This document shows positions 16,201-25,975 of a DNA stretch of 64,000 nucleotides, piece after piece. The stretch's first letter is position 1; each line of letters opens with the position of its first letter. The notes beneath the pieces are model-generated. The model worked only from the letters and a program-made list of their open reading frames with translations, was not told the origin of the DNA and searched no databases. Made by a program: the position numbers and the translations under genes. The DNA is from Microbacterium hydrocarbonoxydans (GTDB lineage: Bacteria; Actinomycetota; Actinomycetes; Actinomycetales; Microbacteriaceae), in the NCBI RefSeq assembly GCF_011752045.1, contig NZ_JAAKXW010000001.1, forward strand, positions 62,001 to 126,000, written 5' to 3'.

Positions 16201-17725
16201 GCGGCTGAGCGCACTCACGAGCTGGAACGCCGACTGGTCGGGACTGAGGGTCGCCGTCCTCGGCCTGTCCATGACCGGCTTCTCCGTCGCGGACACGCTC
16301 ACGGAGCTCGGCGCGGAGGTGCTCGTCCTCAGCGAGTCCGCCGAGGAGGAGTACGCGCGACTGCTGCCGGTCATCGGCGCGCGCCTGGAACTCGGCTCCC
16401 TCGCCGACGTGCCCGCGGCGCTCACGGAGTTCGCGCCCGAGGTGGTCATCGCCTCGCCCGGCTTCCCGCCCTCGCACCCGGTGATCCGATGGACGCAGGA
16501 ATCCGGGATCGCTCTGTGGGGCGATGTCGAGCTCGCCTGGCGCGTGCGCGACAAGGTCGTCCGCGCCGACGGGACCCCCGCCGACTGGGTGCTCATCACC
16601 GGCACCAACGGCAAGACGACCACGACCCAGCTGACGGCCTCCCTGCTCGTGGAGGGCGGTCTGCGCGCCGCGCCGTGCGGCAACATAGGCGTGCCGGTGC
16701 TGGACGCCGTGCGCGATCCCGCCGGCTTCGACGTCCTCGTCGTGGAGCTCTCCAGCCACCAGCTCTGGTACCTCGGGCTGTCGAGCCCGGAGGGGGAGCT
16801 GTTCCCGTACTCCTCGGTCTGCCTCAACCTCGCAGACGACCACCTGGTGTGGCACGGCAGCGCCGACGCCTATCGGGAGGCGAAGGCGATCGTCTACCGG
16901 AACACGCGGGTCGCCTGCGTGTACAACAAGGCCGACGCCGCGACGCGACGGATGGTGGAGGACGCCGACGTCGTCGAGGGGGCCAGGGCGATCGGGTTCG
17001 ACCTCGGCACCCCCGGCCCGAGCGACCTCGGCGTCGTCGAGGGACTCCTCGTCGACCGTGCCTTCCTCGATGACCGTGCGCGCAGCGCCCTGGAGCTCAC
17101 CACGGTCGCCGACCTCGATCGCGCCGGGCTCGCCGCGCCGCACATCGTTCAGAACATCCTGGCCGCCAGCGCCCTCGCGCGCTCCCTCGGCGTGGAGCCG
17201 GAGGCCATCCACGCGGCGCTGCGGAGCTTCCGGCTGGACGCGCACCGCATCCAGGTGATCGCACGGCACGACGGCGTCACCTGGATCGACGACTCCAAGG
17301 CCACGAATCCGCATGCAGCAGCCTCGTCGCTGCGCGCGTACCCCGGTGCGGTCTGGGTCGTCGGCGGCGACCTCAAGGGCGTCGACATCGCGGACCTCGT
17401 CGCCGAAGTCGGCGGCACGGCGAAGGCTGCGGTGATCATCGGCGTCGAGCGCGGCGCCGTGGTCGCGGCATTCCGGCGACACGCGCCGGCGGTCCCGGTG
17501 TTCGAGGTGGATGCTGGTGACACTGGACAGGTCATGAACCGCGTCGTGGAGATCGCGGCGGGGATCGTCGACGACGAGGGCACGGTCCTGCTGGCCCCGG
17601 CGGCGGCATCCTTCGACCAGTTCTCCGGCTACGCGGATCGCGGCCACCGCTTCGCCGAAGCGGTGCGGGACTGGATCGATCGGGGGAGCGCCGATGACGC
17701 AGGTGGCTCGCACCCCGCGGACTGA
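16190..17725 (+). CDS. murD: UDP-MurNAc-L-alanine:D-glutamate ligase MurD
   Basis: A 511-residue Mur ligase that adds D-Glu. The Rossmann-like UDP-binding N-terminus is VAVLGLSMTGFSVADTL, and the ATP loop is ITGTNGKTTTTQ near residue 139. NIGVPVL and VELSSHQLW follow, and the C-terminal domain has DDSKATNPHAAASSL. The GTG at 16190 lies inside the mraY 3' end. The length is slightly above the usual 440-480, with extra residues at both ends, as is common in actinobacteria. FtsW starts 32 nt before its stop. Confidence 0.94.
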   Translation: MSTERLSALTSWNADWSGLRVAVLGLSMTGFSVADTLTELGAEVLVLSESAEEEYARLLPVIGARLELGSLADVPAALTEFAPEVVIASPGFPPSHPVIRWTQESGIALWGDVELAWRVRDKVVRADGTPADWVLITGTNGKTTTTQLTASLLVEGGLRAAPCGNIGVPVLDAVRDPAGFDVLVVELSSHQLWYLGLSSPEGELFPYSSVCLNLADDHLVWHGSADAYREAKAIVYRNTRVACVYNKADAATRRMVEDADVVEGARAIGFDLGTPGPSDLGVVEGLLVDRAFLDDRARSALELTTVADLDRAGLAAPHIVQNILAASALARSLGVEPEAIHAALRSFRLDAHRIQVIARHDGVTWIDDSKATNPHAAASSLRAYPGAVWVVGGDLKGVDIADLVAEVGGTAKAAVIIGVERGAVVAAFRRHAPAVPVFEVDAGDTGQVMNRVVEIAAGIVDDEGTVLLAPAAASFDQFSGYADRGHRFAEAVRDWIDRGSADDAGGSHPAD

Positions 17726-18932
17726 CGGAGAGCGCTCCTCATCGGGTGGCCTCGCCGCCCGGGTCTCGCTTGGACGCCGGTTCACCCCGGTGTCGACCGA
17801 GTTCATGCTGATCGCGTCGACCGCGCTCCTGCTCACGATCTTCGGTCTCGTGATGGTGCTCTCGGCGACCAGCGCGACCGCGGTCGCCGAGGGGCAGAAC
17901 CCGGTGGACGGCGCACTCCGGCAGGGAGTCTTCGCGCTGCTCGGCGTGCCGCTCATGTTCCTCATCTCACGGTTCCCGATCGCCTTCCTCAAGCGCATCG
18001 CGTGGCCCGCGCTGTTCGCTGCGGTCGCCCTGCAGCTGCTCGTCTTCACGCCGCTCGGCAAGGCCGACGGCGGAAACCGCAACTGGATCCTGATCGGCGG
18101 CTTCACGCTGCAGCCGTCCGAGTTCCTCAAGCTCGCCCTCGCGCTCTGGATCGCGTTCGTGCTGCTGCGCAAGCAGGCGATGCTCGGCACCTGGCATCAC
18201 GTGTTCATCCCGGTGATCCCGGTGAGCCTGCTCGCGATCGGCACCGTGATCGCCGGCAACGACCTCGGCACCTCGATGGTGCTCGTGCTGATCCTGCTCG
18301 GCTGCCTGTTCTTCTCCGGGGTGAAGCTGCGGCTGTTCATCATCCCCGTCGTGCTCGGCATCGTCGCGGTGCTCGCCTACGCGCTGTCCAGCGAGGACCG
18401 GATGCGCCGGATCACGGCGACGTGCGACGACATGACCCTCTACTACGGCGACTGCTATCAGTCGATCCACGGCATCTGGGGGATGGCCTCCGGAGGCATC
18501 TTCGGACTCGGCCTCGGCAACTCCCAGGAGAAGTACGGCTGGCTCCCCGCCGCCGGCAACGACTTCATCTTCGCGATCGTGGGCGAGGAGCTCGGGCTCA
18601 TCGGATGCCTCGTCGTGCTCGCCCTGTTCACCTTCTTCACGGTCGGCGCGTTCCACGTCATCCGCAAGACCCCGGACCCGTTCATCCGTGTCGCGGCCGG
18701 CGGGATCACGGTGTGGATCACCGGGCAGGCCGTGCTCAACATCGGCGTGGTCATCGGCATCCTCCCCGTGATGGGCGTGCCGCTGCCGTTCATGTCTCAG
18801 GGTGGCACGGCCCTCCTCGCCGTGCTCATCGCCTCGGGTGTGCTCCTCGCGTTCGCCCGCACACTCCCTTCGCCCGCGGGCGAGCCCGCCGTGCGGGGAG
18901 GCAGGGCAGGACGGGGTAAGGTCACACGGTGA
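17694..18932 (+). CDS. ftsW: SEDS peptidoglycan polymerase FtsW
   Basis: A 412-residue polytopic protein (about ten helices) that polymerises glycan strands from lipid II at the septum with FtsI. SEDS hallmarks are GADGGNRNW-like text (LGKADGGNRNWILIGGFTLQPSEFLKLAL), the VIAGNDLGTSMVL segment with the conserved Asp, GLGNSQEKYGWLPAAGNDFIFA, and PLPFMSQGGTALLA. The N-terminal 35 residues are a basic/Ser-rich cytosolic tail. Start ATG 17694 overlaps murD. The stop overlaps murG by 4 nt (GTGA). Confidence 0.94.
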   Translation: MTQVARTPRTDGERSSSGGLAARVSLGRRFTPVSTEFMLIASTALLLTIFGLVMVLSATSATAVAEGQNPVDGALRQGVFALLGVPLMFLISRFPIAFLKRIAWPALFAAVALQLLVFTPLGKADGGNRNWILIGGFTLQPSEFLKLALALWIAFVLLRKQAMLGTWHHVFIPVIPVSLLAIGTVIAGNDLGTSMVLVLILLGCLFFSGVKLRLFIIPVVLGIVAVLAYALSSEDRMRRITATCDDMTLYYGDCYQSIHGIWGMASGGIFGLGLGNSQEKYGWLPAAGNDFIFAIVGEELGLIGCLVVLALFTFFTVGAFHVIRKTPDPFIRVAAGGITVWITGQAVLNIGVVIGILPVMGVPLPFMSQGGTALLAVLIASGVLLAFARTLPSPAGEPAVRGGRAGRGKVTR

Positions 18933-20008
18933 CCACGTACCTGCTCGCCGGCGGAGGAACCGCCGGCCATGTCAACCCCCTGCTCGCCGTCGCCGACGGC
19001 CTGCGCGCCCGCGACCCGGAGGCCTCGATCCTGGTCCTGGGCACGGCGGAGGGGCTCGAGTCGCGGCTCGTGCCCGCACGCGGCTACGAGCTGCTGATCG
19101 TCGACAAGGTGCCGTTCCCGCGCCGGCCGAACGGCCAGGCGCTCGCCTTCCCGATGCGCTTCCGCAGGGCGATCGCCCAGGTGCGCGCGCACATCCGCCG
19201 GCATCACGTCGACGTCGTCGTCGGATTCGGCGGCTACGCCTCGGCGCCGGCGTACGTCGCCGCGCGCCGTGAGGGAGTGCCCTTCGTCGTGCACGAGGCG
19301 AACGCCAGGCCCGGTCTCGCCAACGTCCTGGGCGCACGGAGCGCCGCCGCGACCGGCGTCGCCTTCGCGGGCACGCCCCTGCGCGGCAGCGAGGTCGTCG
19401 GGATGCCGCTGCGCCGCGAGGTCATCGAGCTCGACCGTGCGGCCACCCGCGCCGAGGCCGCCGCGTACTTCGGTCTCGACGCGGAGCGTCCTGTTCTCCT
19501 CGTCTTCGGCGGATCGCTCGGCGCCCAGCGACTGAACGAGGCCTTCGCCGGGGCCTGGGCCGATGTCCTCGCCGCGGGCTGGCAGCTGCTGCACGTGACG
19601 GGGGAGCGGAGCGACCTCGCCGACCCTGAGGTGCCCGGCTACGCGCTGCGCCGCTATGTCGACCGGATGGACCTCGCCTTCGCCCTGGCCGACCTCATCG
19701 TGTCGCGTTCCGGCGCCGCCACCGTCAGCGAGGTCAGCGCGCTCGGCATCCCCGCGCTGTACGTGCCGTACTCGGTGGGCAACGGCGAGCAGCGGCTCAA
19801 CGCCGGCTCGGCCGTGGCCGCCGGCGCGGCGCAGCTGCTCGACGACCCGACCTTCGACGGCGACGCCGTGAGGCGTGACGTCGTGCCGCTCCTCGGGGAC
19901 GCGGCTCGGCTCGCGGCGATGGCGGCGGCCGCCGAGCGCGTCGGCACCCGCAGCGGCACCGAGAACGTGATCGCCCTCATCGACCGGGCCCTGGGCGCGG
20001 CGCGCTGA
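18929..20008 (+). CDS. murG: Lipid II-forming GlcNAc transferase MurG
   Basis: A 359-residue GT-B glycosyltransferase adding GlcNAc to lipid I on the inner membrane face. The N-terminal GGGTAGHVNPLLAVADGL motif and the C-terminal UDP-GlcNAc-binding block (DLIVSRSGAATVSEVSALG, then VGNGEQRLNA) are present. Start GTG overlaps the ftsW stop. A 49 nt gap with its own -10 hexamer separates it from murC. Confidence 0.95.
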   Translation: MTTYLLAGGGTAGHVNPLLAVADGLRARDPEASILVLGTAEGLESRLVPARGYELLIVDKVPFPRRPNGQALAFPMRFRRAIAQVRAHIRRHHVDVVVGFGGYASAPAYVAARREGVPFVVHEANARPGLANVLGARSAAATGVAFAGTPLRGSEVVGMPLRREVIELDRAATRAEAAAYFGLDAERPVLLVFGGSLGAQRLNEAFAGAWADVLAAGWQLLHVTGERSDLADPEVPGYALRRYVDRMDLAFALADLIVSRSGAATVSEVSALGIPALYVPYSVGNGEQRLNAGSAVAAGAAQLLDDPTFDGDAVRRDVVPLLGDAARLAAMAAAAERVGTRSGTENVIALIDRALGAAR

Positions 20009-20042
20009 GCGTCCTCCCGGCGAGCGACGCCCTGACGAAAAG

Positions 20043-20048
20043 TAGACT
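20043..20048 (+). promoter_or_regulatory. Internal -10 element before murC
   Basis: TAGACT lies 9 nt before the murC ATG in one of the few true gaps of the dcw cluster, suggesting a secondary promoter with a very short leader for murC-ftsQ. Confidence 0.5.
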
Positions 20049-20057
20049 GAGACAGAC

Positions 20058-21458
20058 ATGATCAGACCCGACCTCTCCCTCCCGATCCCCGAGACGATCT
20101 CGTCCGCGCACTTCATCGGCATCGGCGGCTCCGGCATGAGCGGGCTCGCCCGCATGTTCCTGGATGCCGGCATCCGCGTGTCCGGCAGCGACCGCGCCGA
20201 CAGCGACAATCTCCGCGCCCTGGCCGCCGCCGGCGCGGACGTCCACGTCGGTCACGATGCCGCGCACCTCGGCGACGCCGACACCGTCGTGCACACCGGG
20301 GCGATCTGGCCGGAGAACCCGGAGTACGTGACCGCCAAGGAGCGGGGCCTGCACGTCATCCACCGCTCGCAGGCGCTGCACTGGCTGATCGGCTCGCGAC
20401 GCCTCGTCTCCGTGGCCGGCGCGCACGGCAAGACCACGTCGACCGGCATGATCGTCACCGCGCTGCAGGCACTGGGTGCCGACCCGAACTTCGTCAACGG
20501 CGGTGTCATCGAGCAGCTCGGCGTCTCCAGCTCCACCGGCACCGGAGAGCTGTTCGTGATCGAGGCGGACGAGTCCGACGGCACCTTCCTGCTGTACGAC
20601 ACCGCGGTGGCCCTGATCACGAACGTCGACCCCGACCACCTGGATCACTACGGATCCGACGAGGCGTTCCATGACGCCTTCGTGCGCTTCGCCGACGCAG
20701 CCGCCGAGGCGGTCGTGATCTCCAGCGACGACGCCGGGGCCCTGCGCGTGGGCGCGGGACTGTCGCACCCGAACGTGATCACCTTCGGTCTCGCCGAGGA
20801 TGCGGACTTCCGCATCGCCGACGTCGAGGCCGGCGCCGGCGTGTCGGCGACGATCACCCGCGGCGGGGAGAGCGTGCGCCTGCAGCTGGCCGTTCCCGGC
20901 CTGCACAACGCGGTGAACGCGACCGGCGCGATCGCCGTGCTCGGGGCGCTCGGCTTCGGGCTCGAGGAATCGGCCCGCGCCGTCGAAGGCTTTGCCGGCA
21001 CCGTGCGCCGCCTGGAGCAGCACGGCGTCGAGCGCGGAGTGACCGTCTACGACGACTACTCGCATCACCCGACGGAGGTCAGGGCGGCGCTCGAGGCGAT
21101 GCGCGGCATCGCGGGCGCGGGACGGATCATCGCGATCCAGCAGCCGCACACCTACTCGCGGACGCAGCACATGTACCGCGAGTTCGCCGAGGTGCTCGAG
21201 CATCATGCCGATCACACGGTCATGCTCGACGTGTACGGGGCGCGGGAGGACCCGGTGCCCGGTGTCACCGGCGAACTCGTCAGCGGCGCCTTCGAAGACC
21301 CTTCGCGCGTGCACTACGTCGCCGACTGGCAGGAGGCCGCCGACTACACCGCCTCGGTCGCTCGCGACGGCGACTACGTGATCACGCTCGGCTGCGGCAA
21401 CGTGTACCAGATCATCCCGCAGGTGCTCGACTCGCTGCGCGGATCGTCCGAGGCGTAG
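20058..21458 (+). CDS. murC: UDP-MurNAc:L-alanine ligase MurC
   Basis: The 466-residue ligase joins L-Ala to UDP-MurNAc, the first peptide step. The N-terminal glycine motif [20 protein letters not shown] loop [14 protein letters not shown] near residue 120, EADESDGTF, and the C-terminal [16 protein letters not shown] are all intact. Placing murC after murG, as here, is usual for actinobacterial dcw clusters. The following ftsQ begins 4 nt after the stop. Confidence 0.95.
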   Translation: MIRPDLSLPIPETISSAHFIGIGGSGMSGLARMFLDAGIRVSGSDRADSDNLRALAAAGADVHVGHDAAHLGDADTVVHTGAIWPENPEYVTAKERGLHVIHRSQALHWLIGSRRLVSVAGAHGKTTSTGMIVTALQALGADPNFVNGGVIEQLGVSSSTGTGELFVIEADESDGTFLLYDTAVALITNVDPDHLDHYGSDEAFHDAFVRFADAAAEAVVISSDDAGALRVGAGLSHPNVITFGLAEDADFRIADVEAGAGVSATITRGGESVRLQLAVPGLHNAVNATGAIAVLGALGFGLEESARAVEGFAGTVRRLEQHGVERGVTVYDDYSHHPTEVRAALEAMRGIAGAGRIIAIQQPHTYSRTQHMYREFAEVLEHHADHTVMLDVYGAREDPVPGVTGELVSGAFEDPSRVHYVADWQEAADYTASVARDGDYVITLGCGNVYQIIPQVLDSLRGSSEA

Positions 21459-21461
21459 CCG

Positions 21462-22406
21462 ATGCGCCGGCCCGCCCCGATCCCGGCAGGCCGGGACGTC
21501 TCGGAGGAGGAGAAGGCGCCGCGGCCCGCTGAGCGATCACGCGCGCGCCGGCCGACCCCGACGGATGAGGCGACGGCGACGGATGCTCGCGCAGACGCCG
21601 TCGTCGACGCACCGGCCGTCTCGGACGCCGGCGGGCCGGATGAGGCGCCGCTGACCTCCGCGAGGGACGTGTGGCGCGCCGCGCGCGCGCGGCGCAAGGC
21701 CCTCCGCGCCGAGATCCGGCGCTTCACCCAGCGCTCCCGGCGCCGGCGCATCGTGTGGCTCAGTGCGATCGGCTCGCTGGTGCTGCTGGTCGGCGGCAGC
21801 GTGCTCGCGGCGTACAGCCCGCTGTTCGCCGTGGAGCGGATCACGGTGGTCGGCGCGACCACTCTCGACGCCGCGGCGATCGAGGGCGCGCTGAGCGAGC
21901 AGGTGGGCACACCCCTCGCGCTGGTCGACACGAGTGAGGTGAAGGCGGCTCTGCTCGCGTTCCCGCTCATCGAGACCTACGCGCTCGAGGCGCACCCTCC
22001 GCACGACCTCACGGTGCGGATCGTCGAGCGCACGCCGATCGGCGTGATCCGGTCGCAGGCCGGCTACACGCTCCTGGACGCCGCGGGCGTCGCTCTGGCG
22101 ACGACGTCGGACCAGCCGGCCGGACAGCCGCTCCTGGACATCGACGGCGGTGTCGACTCCGTCGCGTTCGAGAGCGCGGGCCTGGTCGTGCGCTCTCTTC
22201 CGGCCGACGTGCGCGCCGCCCTCACCGGAGTCTCCGCCTCCACGGCCGATGACGTCACCCTCACGCTGAGCACGGGTCTCACCATCGTGTGGGGGAGCGC
22301 GGAGCGATCGCCGGAGAAGGCCGAGGTCGTCGCGAAGTCCCTGATCGCACGCCCCGATGCGACGACGATCGACGTCACCTCGCCGGCCGCCGTCGTCATC
22401 GGCTGA
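21462..22406 (+). CDS. ftsQ: Cell division protein FtsQ (POTRA domain)
   Basis: A 314-residue bitopic division protein. The N-terminal 90 residues are Pro/Glu/Arg/Ala-rich and cytosolic. One helix follows (IVWLSAIGSLVLLVGGSVLAAY, about 98-119), then a POTRA domain starting at FAVERITVVGATTLDAAAIEGAL and a FtsQ/DivIB beta domain (IVERTPIGVIRSQAGYTLLDAAG). FtsQ scaffolds FtsL/DivIC. The cytosolic tail is long but not exceptional for actinobacteria. It is the last gene before the ftsZ promoter region. Confidence 0.9.
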   Translation: MRRPAPIPAGRDVSEEEKAPRPAERSRARRPTPTDEATATDARADAVVDAPAVSDAGGPDEAPLTSARDVWRAARARRKALRAEIRRFTQRSRRRRIVWLSAIGSLVLLVGGSVLAAYSPLFAVERITVVGATTLDAAAIEGALSEQVGTPLALVDTSEVKAALLAFPLIETYALEAHPPHDLTVRIVERTPIGVIRSQAGYTLLDAAGVALATTSDQPAGQPLLDIDGGVDSVAFESAGLVVRSLPADVRAALTGVSASTADDVTLTLSTGLTIVWGSAERSPEKAEVVAKSLIARPDATTIDVTSPAAVVIG

Positions 22407-22585
22407 GCATCCGGCAGGCAAACGCACGACACGCCCGTGTCGCTGCGAGCACGCGACGGCGCGACGCTTACCTTCGAACAAGAGAAACCAATACCGGGAA
22501 ATACTTTACACCTCTAGTTGAGGTTTAAGGTTCATCCTTCGGATTCTCTCGAAAAACGACAGGCTCGACATTTCGGAGGCCGGCC
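22407..22585 (+). promoter_or_regulatory. ftsZ promoter and leader region
   Basis: A 179 bp gap that is clearly more AT-rich than its surroundings, especially 22480-22560. Candidate -10 hexamers are TACTTT (22502-22507) and TAAGGT (22526-22531); TTTACA (22505-22510) lies 15 bp before the latter. A short inverted repeat, ACCTC-TAGTT-GAGGT (22510-22524), overlaps them and could be an operator. TTTCGGAGG precedes the ATG. Multiple ftsZ promoters are common in actinobacteria; the exact start site is not determinable here. Confidence 0.5.
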
Positions 22586-23737
22586 ATGAGCCAGAACCAG
22601 AACTACCTCGCCGTGATCAAGGTCGTCGGCGTCGGCGGTGGCGGCGTCAACGCCGTGAACCGCATGATCGAGCTCGGGCTCCGCGGAGTCGAGTTCATCG
22701 CCGTCAACACGGATGCGCAGGCGCTGCTGATGAGCGACGCCGACGTCAAGCTCGACGTCGGGCGCGAGCTCACCCGCGGCCTCGGCGCGGGCGCCGACCC
22801 CGAAGTGGGACGTCGCGCCGCCGAGGACCACGCGGAGGAGATCGAGCAGGCGCTGACGGGCGCCGACATGGTCTTCGTCACCGCGGGCGAGGGCGGCGGC
22901 ACCGGCACCGGTGGCGCACCGGTCGTCGCGCGTATCGCGAAGTCGATCGGCGCGCTGACCATCGGCGTCGTGACCAAGCCGTTCTCCTTCGAGGGTCGTC
23001 GTCGCCAGAGCCAGGCGGAGGCCGGCGTCGCGAAGCTCAAGGAAGAGGTCGACACCCTCATCGTGGTGCCGAACGACCGCCTCCTCGAGATCAGCGATCG
23101 CGGCATCTCCATGATCGAGGCCTTCGCGACGGCCGACCAGGTGCTCCTCGCCGGTGTGCAGGGCATCACCGACCTCATCACGACCCCCGGTCTCATCAAC
23201 CTCGACTTCGCGGACGTCAAGTCGGTCATGCAGGGCGCGGGCTCCGCGCTCATGGGCATCGGCTCGGCGCGCGGCGCCGACCGCGCGATCAAGGCAGCGG
23301 AGCTGGCGGTCGAGTCGCCGCTGCTCGAAGCCTCGATCGAGGGCGCCCACGGCGTGCTGCTGTCCATCCAGGGCGGCTCGAACCTCGGCATCTTCGAGAT
23401 CCACGACGCCGCCGACCTCGTCAAGGAGGCCGCGCACCCCGAGGCGAACATCATCTTCGGAACCGTCATCGACGACACTCTCGGCGACGAGGTGCGCGTC
23501 ACCGTGATCGCCGCGGGCTTCGACGGCGGCGAGCCCTCGCTGCGCCTCGACCCGATGGTGGTCACCCGCCCCGCCGCAGCGTCGACCCTGCCGGAGGTGG
23601 CGCTCTCCGGAGAGGCCGAGACCGCGAAGCCGGCCCAGGAGGCCGTCGAGGTCGAGCAGCCGCAGCGCGTCCCCGCGACGAGCATCGAGCCGGCGTTCGC
23701 GGACGACGACATCGACATCCCCGAATTCCTGAAGTGA
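22586..23737 (+). CDS. ftsZ: Cell division GTPase FtsZ
   Basis: The 383-residue tubulin-like GTPase that forms the Z-ring. The GTP-binding signature [12 protein letters not shown] is at about 101-112, with the N-terminal [16 protein letters not shown] and the T7 catalytic loop [12 protein letters not shown] linker of about 50 residues leads to the conserved C-terminal peptide [11 protein letters not shown], which binds SepF and other partners. The linker is short compared with many actinobacteria. Strong CGGAGG ribosome binding site. GTGA overlap with the next gene. Confidence 0.97.
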   Translation: MSQNQNYLAVIKVVGVGGGGVNAVNRMIELGLRGVEFIAVNTDAQALLMSDADVKLDVGRELTRGLGAGADPEVGRRAAEDHAEEIEQALTGADMVFVTAGEGGGTGTGGAPVVARIAKSIGALTIGVVTKPFSFEGRRRQSQAEAGVAKLKEEVDTLIVVPNDRLLEISDRGISMIEAFATADQVLLAGVQGITDLITTPGLINLDFADVKSVMQGAGSALMGIGSARGADRAIKAAELAVESPLLEASIEGAHGVLLSIQGGSNLGIFEIHDAADLVKEAAHPEANIIFGTVIDDTLGDEVRVTVIAAGFDGGEPSLRLDPMVVTRPAAASTLPEVALSGEAETAKPAQEAVEVEQPQRVPATSIEPAFADDDIDIPEFLK

Positions 23738-24414
23738 CGGAGCTGGCCGCGCGGCTGTCGGCGATCGATGAGAGGATCGCCGACGCCGCGCGTCTTGCGG
23801 GGCGCGACCCGGGGGAGATCACCCGGATCGTGGTGACCAAGTTCCACCCGGCCTCACTGGTCCGCGACCTGCACGCACTGGGCGTGCACGAGGTCGGTGA
23901 GAACCGTCAGCAGGAGCTGTCCGCGAAGCGGGAGGAGCTCGCCGAGCTCGATCTGCGGTGGCATTTCATCGGGCAGGCGCAGACGAACAAGGCGGCGGCC
24001 ATCCGCCGGAGCGCCGATGTCGTGCACTCGGTCGATCGCGGCCGGCTGGCCGACTCGCTGCATCGCGCAGCCGCGGATGACCGCGTCCTCGACGTCCTCG
24101 TCCAGGTCAACCTCACGGAGGACCCCGGGCGGGGAGGTGTCGCACCGGCTGCGGCAGAAGCGCTCGCCGAGCACGTCCTCGCCCTCGACACGCTGCGCCT
24201 GCGCGGCGTGATGGCCGTCGCGCCGCTGGACGAGGACCCGGCATCCGCCTTCGGGAGACTGCGCGAGGTCGCCGACCGCGTCCGCGCGCTGGATCCCGCC
24301 GCGACGTGGATCTCCGCCGGCATGACCGGCGACTTCGAGATCGCGATCGCAGCGGGTGCGACACACCTGCGGATCGGCTCCGCAATCACCGGACCCCGGC
24401 CTGACCGGGGTTAA
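23734..24414 (+). CDS. yggS: YggS-family pyridoxal phosphate homeostasis protein
   Basis: A 226-residue PLP-binding TIM-barrel protein (YggS/PROSC/YlmE family), with no known catalytic activity; it keeps free PLP in balance. The PLP lysine is in RIVVTKFHP near residue 33, followed by [23 protein letters not shown] and the phosphate-binding [20 protein letters not shown]. Its place between ftsZ and sepF is conserved in Gram-positive genomes. It overlaps ftsZ by 4 nt. Its TAA stop is also the first part of a candidate -10 for sepF. Confidence 0.92.
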   Translation: MTELAARLSAIDERIADAARLAGRDPGEITRIVVTKFHPASLVRDLHALGVHEVGENRQQELSAKREELAELDLRWHFIGQAQTNKAAAIRRSADVVHSVDRGRLADSLHRAAADDRVLDVLVQVNLTEDPGRGGVAPAAAEALAEHVLALDTLRLRGVMAVAPLDEDPASAFGRLREVADRVRALDPAATWISAGMTGDFEIAIAAGATHLRIGSAITGPRPDRG

Positions 24415-24417
24415 CCT
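24412..24417 (+). promoter_or_regulatory. Candidate -10 of sepF overlapping the yggS stop codon
   Basis: TAACCT begins with the TAA stop of yggS. It would give a leader of about 35 nt for sepF containing CCGGAGG. No -35 is evident. Confidence 0.35.
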
Positions 24418-24457
24418 GTCAAAAGACCAGCCCGAATCGTTCGAACCGGAGGACACA

Positions 24458-24931
24458 ATGGGTAACCCGCTGAAGAAGACCATGGTGTATCTCGGCCTCG
24501 CCGACGAGGAAGAGGTCTACGAAGAGGAGGCTCCGGCTCCGGCTCGGGCCCACCGCGAGCGCGATCGCGATCGTGAAGAAGCAGCTCCCGCCCCGGTCAC
24601 GCCGCTTCGCCGGCCGGTCGCCGTCCGACAGCCCGCAGGAGGGGCCGTGAACGAGATCCTCACCGTGCACCCCAAGCAGTACCGCGACGCGCAGCTGATC
24701 GCAGAGAGCTTCCGTGAGGGCGTCCCGGTCATCATCAACCTCTCCCAGATGAGCGACGCCGACGCGCGACGCCTCATCGACTTCGCGAGCGGACTCTCGC
24801 TCGGCCTCTACGGCCGCATCGAGCGCGTCACCTCCAAGGTGTTCCTGCTCTCGCCGGAGAACATCGCGGTGTCCGGTCACGGGGGAATCGCGCACGCAGA
24901 CGCCGAGTCTGCGGGCTTCGACCAGCAGTAG
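24458..24931 (+). CDS. sepF: Cell division protein SepF
   Basis: A 157-residue FtsZ membrane anchor. The N-terminal amphipathic segment ([16 protein letters not shown]) is the membrane-binding helix; an acidic/basic linker follows, then the SepF core from about residue 63 ([41 protein letters not shown], and [16 protein letters not shown]). In actinobacteria, which lack FtsA, SepF ties the Z-ring to the membrane. ATG 24458 is preceded by CCGGAGGACACA. It abuts the yggT gene. Confidence 0.95.
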   Translation: MGNPLKKTMVYLGLADEEEVYEEEAPAPARAHRERDRDREEAAPAPVTPLRRPVAVRQPAGGAVNEILTVHPKQYRDAQLIAESFREGVPVIINLSQMSDADARRLIDFASGLSLGLYGRIERVTSKVFLLSPENIAVSGHGGIAHADAESAGFDQQ

Positions 24932-24934
24932 ATC

Positions 24935-25231
24935 GTGGAGCTGGTCTCCGTCTTCGCGAGCATCGTCCATTCGCTGCTCCTGCTCTACCTGCTGGTGCTC
25001 TTCGCGCGTCTCATCCTCGAGTACATCCCGATGTTCAACCGGGAATGGCGTCCGAAGGGAGCGGGTCTCGTCGCCGCCGAGATCGTCTACACGATCACCG
25101 ATCCGCCGGTCCGGTTCTTCCGGCGGCTCATCCCTCCGCTGCGCATCGGCTCGCTGTCGCTCGACTTCGGGTTCTCCATCACGGTGCTCGTCGTGCTCGT
25201 CGCGATGAACATCGTCCGGATCTTCTTCTGA
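24935..25231 (+). CDS. YggT family membrane protein
   Basis: A 98-residue protein with two transmembrane helices (FASIVHSLLLLYLLVLFARLIL and FGFSITVLVVLVAMNIVRIFF) joined by a conserved loop (YIPMFNREWRPKGAG, then ITDPPVRFFRRLIPP) typical of YggT/YlmG. The family sits between sepF and divIVA in Gram-positive genomes and is linked to division and membrane processes; the molecular role is unclear. GTG start 3 nt after the sepF stop. Confidence 0.9.
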   Translation: MELVSVFASIVHSLLLLYLLVLFARLILEYIPMFNREWRPKGAGLVAAEIVYTITDPPVRFFRRLIPPLRIGSLSLDFGFSITVLVVLVAMNIVRIFF

Positions 25232-25287
25232 GCCGCGAGTTCGCGCAGGCTGGGTGTCGCGGCGTCGCGGCTGACAGGTGCGGGGAC

Positions 25288-25293
25288 TATGCT
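25288..25293 (+). promoter_or_regulatory. -10 element before divIVA
   Basis: TATGCT lies in the 150 bp gap upstream of divIVA and would give a leader of about 80 nt with GAAGGAG at its end. No good -35 at normal spacing (CTGACA is only 11 bp away). Confidence 0.45.
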
Positions 25294-25381
25294 TGGCTCC
25301 CAGGTGCGCGCCCCGGGTTCGCGCCGAATCTCGACCGCGCCATTCTCGAAACTGGCAACCGAACTCATCGAAGGAGCCACC

Positions 25382-25966
25382 ATGGCACTTACCCCGGATG
25401 ACGTCGTCACCAAGCAGTTCCAGCACGTCCGCTTCAAGGACGGCTTCGACCCGGACGAGGTCGACGACTTCCTCGACGAGATCGTCATCGAGTGGCGCAA
25501 GGCCCTGGAGGAGAACGCCGAGCTGAAGGCCAAGCTGGCCGCGTACGAGTCCGGCTCCGCACCGGCTCCGGTGGCCGAGGTCCCTGCTGCCGCTGCCGAG
25601 GCGCCCGCCGCTCCTGCATCCGAGGCTCCCACCGGTTCCGCGACCGCGACCGCCGGCATCATCGAGCTCGCGCAGCGCCTGCACGACGAGCACGTCGCCG
25701 AGGGTGAGGCGAAGCGCAACCAGCTCATCGCCGAGGCCGAGGGCGAGGTCGCCCGCATCCGCTCCGAGGCCGAGGCCAAGCAGCGCGAGGAGTCCGCCCG
25801 CCTGGAGCGCGAGCGCAACACGCTCGAGGCTCGCATCACCGAGCTCCGCAACTTCGAGCGCGACTACCGCTCGCAGCTGCGCGGCTACATCGAGGGCCAG
25901 CTGCGCGAACTCGACGAGAAGTCGGCTTCGACGGACTCCACCCCCGTCTCGGCGATCGGTCTGTAA
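25382..25966 (+). CDS. divIVA: Polar growth protein DivIVA/Wag31
   Basis: A 194-residue coiled-coil scaffold that marks poles and curved membrane and directs peptidoglycan insertion in actinobacteria. The N-terminal DivIVA domain (LTPDDVVTKQFQHVRFKDGF, DEVDDFLDEIVIEW) carries the membrane-binding turn. An Ala/Pro linker (about 57-88) and a long charged coiled coil (about 95-180, EAEGEVARIRSEAEAKQREE) follow. The frame is open 31 codons upstream, but ATG 25382 has GAAGGAGCCACC before it and gives the standard family start. In mycobacteria this protein is phosphorylated by PASTA kinases; a kinase of that class lies upstream in this window. Confidence 0.94.
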   Translation: MALTPDDVVTKQFQHVRFKDGFDPDEVDDFLDEIVIEWRKALEENAELKAKLAAYESGSAPAPVAEVPAAAAEAPAAPASEAPTGSATATAGIIELAQRLHDEHVAEGEAKRNQLIAEAEGEVARIRSEAEAKQREESARLERERNTLEARITELRNFERDYRSQLRGYIEGQLRELDEKSASTDSTPVSAIGL

Positions 25967-25975
25967 GGCGCCCTC

